Shown here in pieces: positions 61,190-64,000 of a stretch of 64,000 bases of DNA. The stretch spans positions 62,001-126,000 of the forward strand of contig DF240163.1 of NCBI GenBank assembly GCA_000507305.1, read 5' to 3'. Position numbers and translations under genes: made by a program. The stretch comes from Breviolum minutum Mf 1.05b.01 (Eukaryota > Sar > Dinophyceae > Suessiales > Symbiodiniaceae). Under the pieces are notes generated by a model. The model was given only the letters and a program-made list of their open reading frames with translations, was not told the DNA's origin and did no database searches. How positions within the stretch are numbered: position 1 is the stretch's first letter; the number at the start of each line of letters is the position of its first letter.

Positions 61190-61345
61190 GATGCGCCTCG
61201 GTCGAACCGCTGACGATGACCTTGCTATTGGCCAAATACGCCGAGCGCCGATAACCTCGTGCAGCGATTCGGCAGTTTGATGGCACCAGGCGCCCTGTAA
61301 GACTTCTGGAAGTGCTCTTTCGGGTTGCGACTGGGGACTGTTTGA
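61190..61345 (-). CDS. possible exon, unrecognised
   Basis: Minus-strand frame with raised GC and protein-like content (SRSLTGRLVPSNCRIAARGY, RRSAYLANSKVIVSGSTEA). An acceptor AAACAG lies near 61345. The motif VIVSGS recalls a WD40 blade strand, and a WD40 exon lies upstream at 63.5 kb, but nothing joins the two. Low confidence. Confidence 0.28.
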
Positions 61346-61399
61346 AAACTGTCAACATGTCTACAGTGTTGGATGGGTTTTGCAAGTGTGCAAGTGATA

Positions 61400-63527
61400 C
61401 CTGGTTTTTTGAGGAGATTTCACAGTGCCCTGGCCCTAGATTGGTATCAATGGCTATTAGCCAAATTTAAAAAAAAACTTTGCCAAACCATACCTCCATC
61501 AGTTCCATGCCAAACCCAGAAATTCCCAGTTCTCAGATCTTCAACAAACAACGTGGTCAAATCTAGGCTCCAGGCGTTCTTTGTGGATGGGCTTTCTCAA
61601 GGCCATTGACGTGGACTCCCATGTTGACACCTGGTCTAAATGTCAACAAACAAAAGGTGTGGGTTTACATGCTGAGGATTCAGGATACGATATTTTCAAT
61701 TAGACATTATATAGACACAAAAAAAGCATCATAACATTAGTTACAACAATGTCATGTGTTGTCCAACAGCCACTAGGTCATAGCTCTGAGGTCGAGACCT
61801 CGACCTCTACATACTGAAACCCAAGAAGGCAAAACAACAACATAAACGTTAAGCACAAACAGCAAATAATTTGGAGTCAACCGAACAATTTGGGGAGCCA
61901 AAAAAAAATCACCTAGGACCTAAGCCATCTGCAGCCTTTGGAATTTTCGCTGACTTCTCAGGTTTTGCCAGGTTTGCCATGAAACACCACCACTCCTCCA
62001 AGCCCTTGAAAGGACATGATTTCAGTGTCAACTTTTGGACTTTGCAAACCTCCTCCCACTAAAAACACAGCATAATTAGAATATTTACATGTATACACTC
62101 ACTATACCATTTATGGAAATATCTGGAACATAAATATCAGCTTTAACTCCCATGTATTGTTTTTTTTTTCATGGGCCAATATTTACCCATCTTTACCAAT
62201 CCTCTAAACGTCCACTGCAAAAGCTTCCACCCCAACCCGGCCTCAAATTGGGTCATTCGAGTGTCCACTCCACTGGACAAGAAAAACCTGTTTCGACGGA
62301 AGATGCGGGGGCGGTTTTTTTTGGGTCGGTAACACTTCCGGCGGGAAGTCACGAAACGCCCAGAAACACCATCAAAACGGAGGTTTATAACAAATGGAAT
62401 ATCCATTTAATCCATTTCTCTAGTTGTATATCTCGAGTCTAGGGTGGATGTGAACATTCTGAAGGTCCAACTGAGTGAGATGTTTCCTGAGAAATGGCCG
62501 GATGGGGGGTTCTAAGTTATTTGAGAAGATAACATGGCGAGAAAATCAGCCACTTTTGGAATGCCATATTTTCAGAAACATCCAATTCATACTCCAAAAC
62601 ATCAAAAAGCTTCGAGACATTTGAACAAACTCAACCACATCATGAAAGCACACAACTTGCAAAATGTATGATTCCCTTTTGTTACCTGTACAGGTCTTGG
62701 TTAAGTGGTCGAAATAGTACAGTAATGGAACCTTGTGGACCGAAAGCATGCAAAGTATCTGAACCACCTATATAATGTGATGTAAACATCTTGCTTTGGT
62801 CAAATGAATGCATTGATAATATTTGTTTGCATACCATGCACCTCCACAATGCACTACCAATTACCTTTCATCAGCATCAGTGTCATCTGGGGACCCCATG
62901 CCGATCATCTGGGGAAAAGGTGCACATCACATTATGCCCTCAGCCGAGCAGTTCAAAGTTTCAATGAGCGAGCAATGCTGTCTGATCATGAGAAAACAAG
63001 CCCTAGACTGTCCCTGGAAGTCAAAGACCATTCAAAAAATAGTCCAGAGTCCAGACTATTTATTTTATGGTCTTTGGACCCCCAGGGCTGTGTGTGTGTG
63101 TAATGATGATAGAACTGATAGAACCACAAATCATGAAGATGTATGATGGAATATATTTTTTCTTTGAATTGACCAGGCCTAGGACTGAATGATTCAGTTT
63201 GGAGTGGGAGTCAATTACTAGATCTTCATCATACTGTCAACAAAATGATCAACATAGAAATAATACGGATCCTATGAATGGGTTGGTTCTCTTAGGTTTA
63301 TATATACATTGACTAAGCCTAAGCTTACCGTTAAAGCTATTAGCCATCCATTTGGAATTATCCAAACTTGCTCGACACCTGAGCGGCCGACCATCCGTAC
63401 GTAAGGTCTTCACGGGGCTCCTGTACAGGCCACCCAGTTGTTGGGGGATGTATTCACTGCAGGATATTGGAACACCACATGTGTCATCGCTGATACGTTT
63501 TTTTTCCATGAAACATATGAAGATGTC
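61400..63527. other. no gene supported
   Basis: A basic, protein-like frame at 62150-62440 exists on both strands and cannot be assigned. Otherwise short open frames. Likely intron or intergenic. Confidence 0.35.
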
Positions 63528-63577
63528 CTAAGCGGCCGTCGAAGGTCCCAAATTTTGCAGCTGTGGTCAAAGGATGC
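63528..63577 (-). CDS. WD40-repeat exon, partial gene running off the window
   Basis: A short exon after GTTCCAG|GCATCC encodes ASFDHSCKIWDLRRPLR, the D-strand end of a WD40 blade with the Asp-His-Ser-Cys-x-x-Trp-Asp signature. The likely donor is CTTAG|GACATC, again GA; reading on into GTTCC-free sequence would give TSSYVSW. WD40 propellers act as scaffolds, so the partner cannot be told from one blade. The rest of the gene would lie upstream beyond 64000 and downstream toward 63.4 kb (minus frame with PQQLGGLYRSPVKTLRTDGR). Confidence 0.5.
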
Positions 63578-63813
63578 CTGGAACACAAAAGAAATGGGTG
63601 AGTTTTGTTTTGCAACCTTAAACAACTTCACAGCAAATGGATCCAACTGCTGTAGCATCAGCATCAACACCATCATCATCATCTACAAACACAACAATTT
63701 TGGCATCCAATTTCTGGAAAATAGTCTCAAATCATTTTGATGAAACAAATTGGCTTTGCAAGAGAACAGAGTTTGAATCCAAAAACAATATTCAAGCGAA
63801 AACAAAAAAAACA

Positions 63814-63935
63814 TGTACACTCCCGAAGTTTAACAGCTCACCCCTGAAAAAAGGGTGGTTGGAAGACGATCCTTTCCTATTGGGAAGGTAACTTTTCAGA
63901 TGCGAACACTTCAAACTTCGGGGTTGAACTCCACA
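63814..63935. repeat. possible fold-back element
   Basis: Left CACTCCCGAAGTTTAACAG faces right CTTCAAACTTCGGGGTTGAA, with an inner pair CTGAAAA / TTTTCAG. Size and structure resemble the MITEs elsewhere, but no second copy was found in the window. Confidence 0.45.
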
Positions 63936-64000
63936 ATGTCCCCATTGCCACAAAGGCAACCGATCCAAATCATTGCTCGTCACCAGTTGATTGTGGGCCC

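Overview
The window reads as nuclear DNA of a dinoflagellate, possibly Symbiodiniaceae-like; genus and species cannot be told from sequence alone. Four observations support this. (1) Where introns can be placed by reading-frame continuity, the acceptor is almost always AG followed by G, and donors are a mixture of GT, GC and GA. (2) A ribosomal protein gene (uL23/RPL23A) is present as three tandem same-strand copies. (3) Two of those copies carry, and the third weakly carries, a sequence resembling the 3' half of the dinoflagellate spliced leader just upstream of the ATG. (4) Every gene model I trust is on the minus strand, as in the unidirectional gene blocks known from dinoflagellate genomes. 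No prokaryotic operon, CRISPR array, rRNA gene or convincing tRNA gene was seen.

Layout. 1-9.7 kb is gene-poor, with scattered minus-strand exon candidates, a long (CAT)n tract and a perfect-arm hairpin. At 9.75-11.4 kb lies an uninterrupted 561-codon F-box-like gene. At 13-16 kb there are isolated exon candidates. At 16.85-18.15 kb is a coiled-coil gene whose 5' end abuts a TIR-bearing MITE. 18.3-28.4 kb is mostly non-coding, with a 31-bp-unit minisatellite at 21.4 kb. At 28.8-32.2 kb a multi-exon MORN-repeat gene could be assembled exon by exon, with possible further exons at both ends. 34-34.7 kb holds exons of an unrecognised gene. 35.5-40.5 kb is the RPL23A array. 41.2-42.9 kb encodes an Arg/Ser-rich protein. 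44.3-46.3 kb is AT-rich and built from inverted and direct repeats. 46.7-48.7 kb is a graveyard of non-LTR retrotransposon 3' ends on the plus strand. 49.45-50.1 kb is an A-rich, almost T-free tract. One long plus-strand ORF lies at 51.3-52.0 kb. 59.6-60.4 kb holds three in-frame exons of an unrecognised minus-strand gene. The window ends in a WD40-type exon.

The most informative signals are these: the RPL23A copies have nearly identical exon 2 but clearly diverged exons 1 and 3 and introns, which points to gene conversion; the same GC-AG and GA-AG introns occur in all three copies; the MORN gene uses GT, GC and GA donors; and four families of ~100-bp fold-back elements occur in two or three copies each. 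Gene function beyond RPL23A, MORN, WD40 and F-box-like calls is not recognisable here. Most non-repeat sequence is intron or intergenic DNA in which no gene can be supported.
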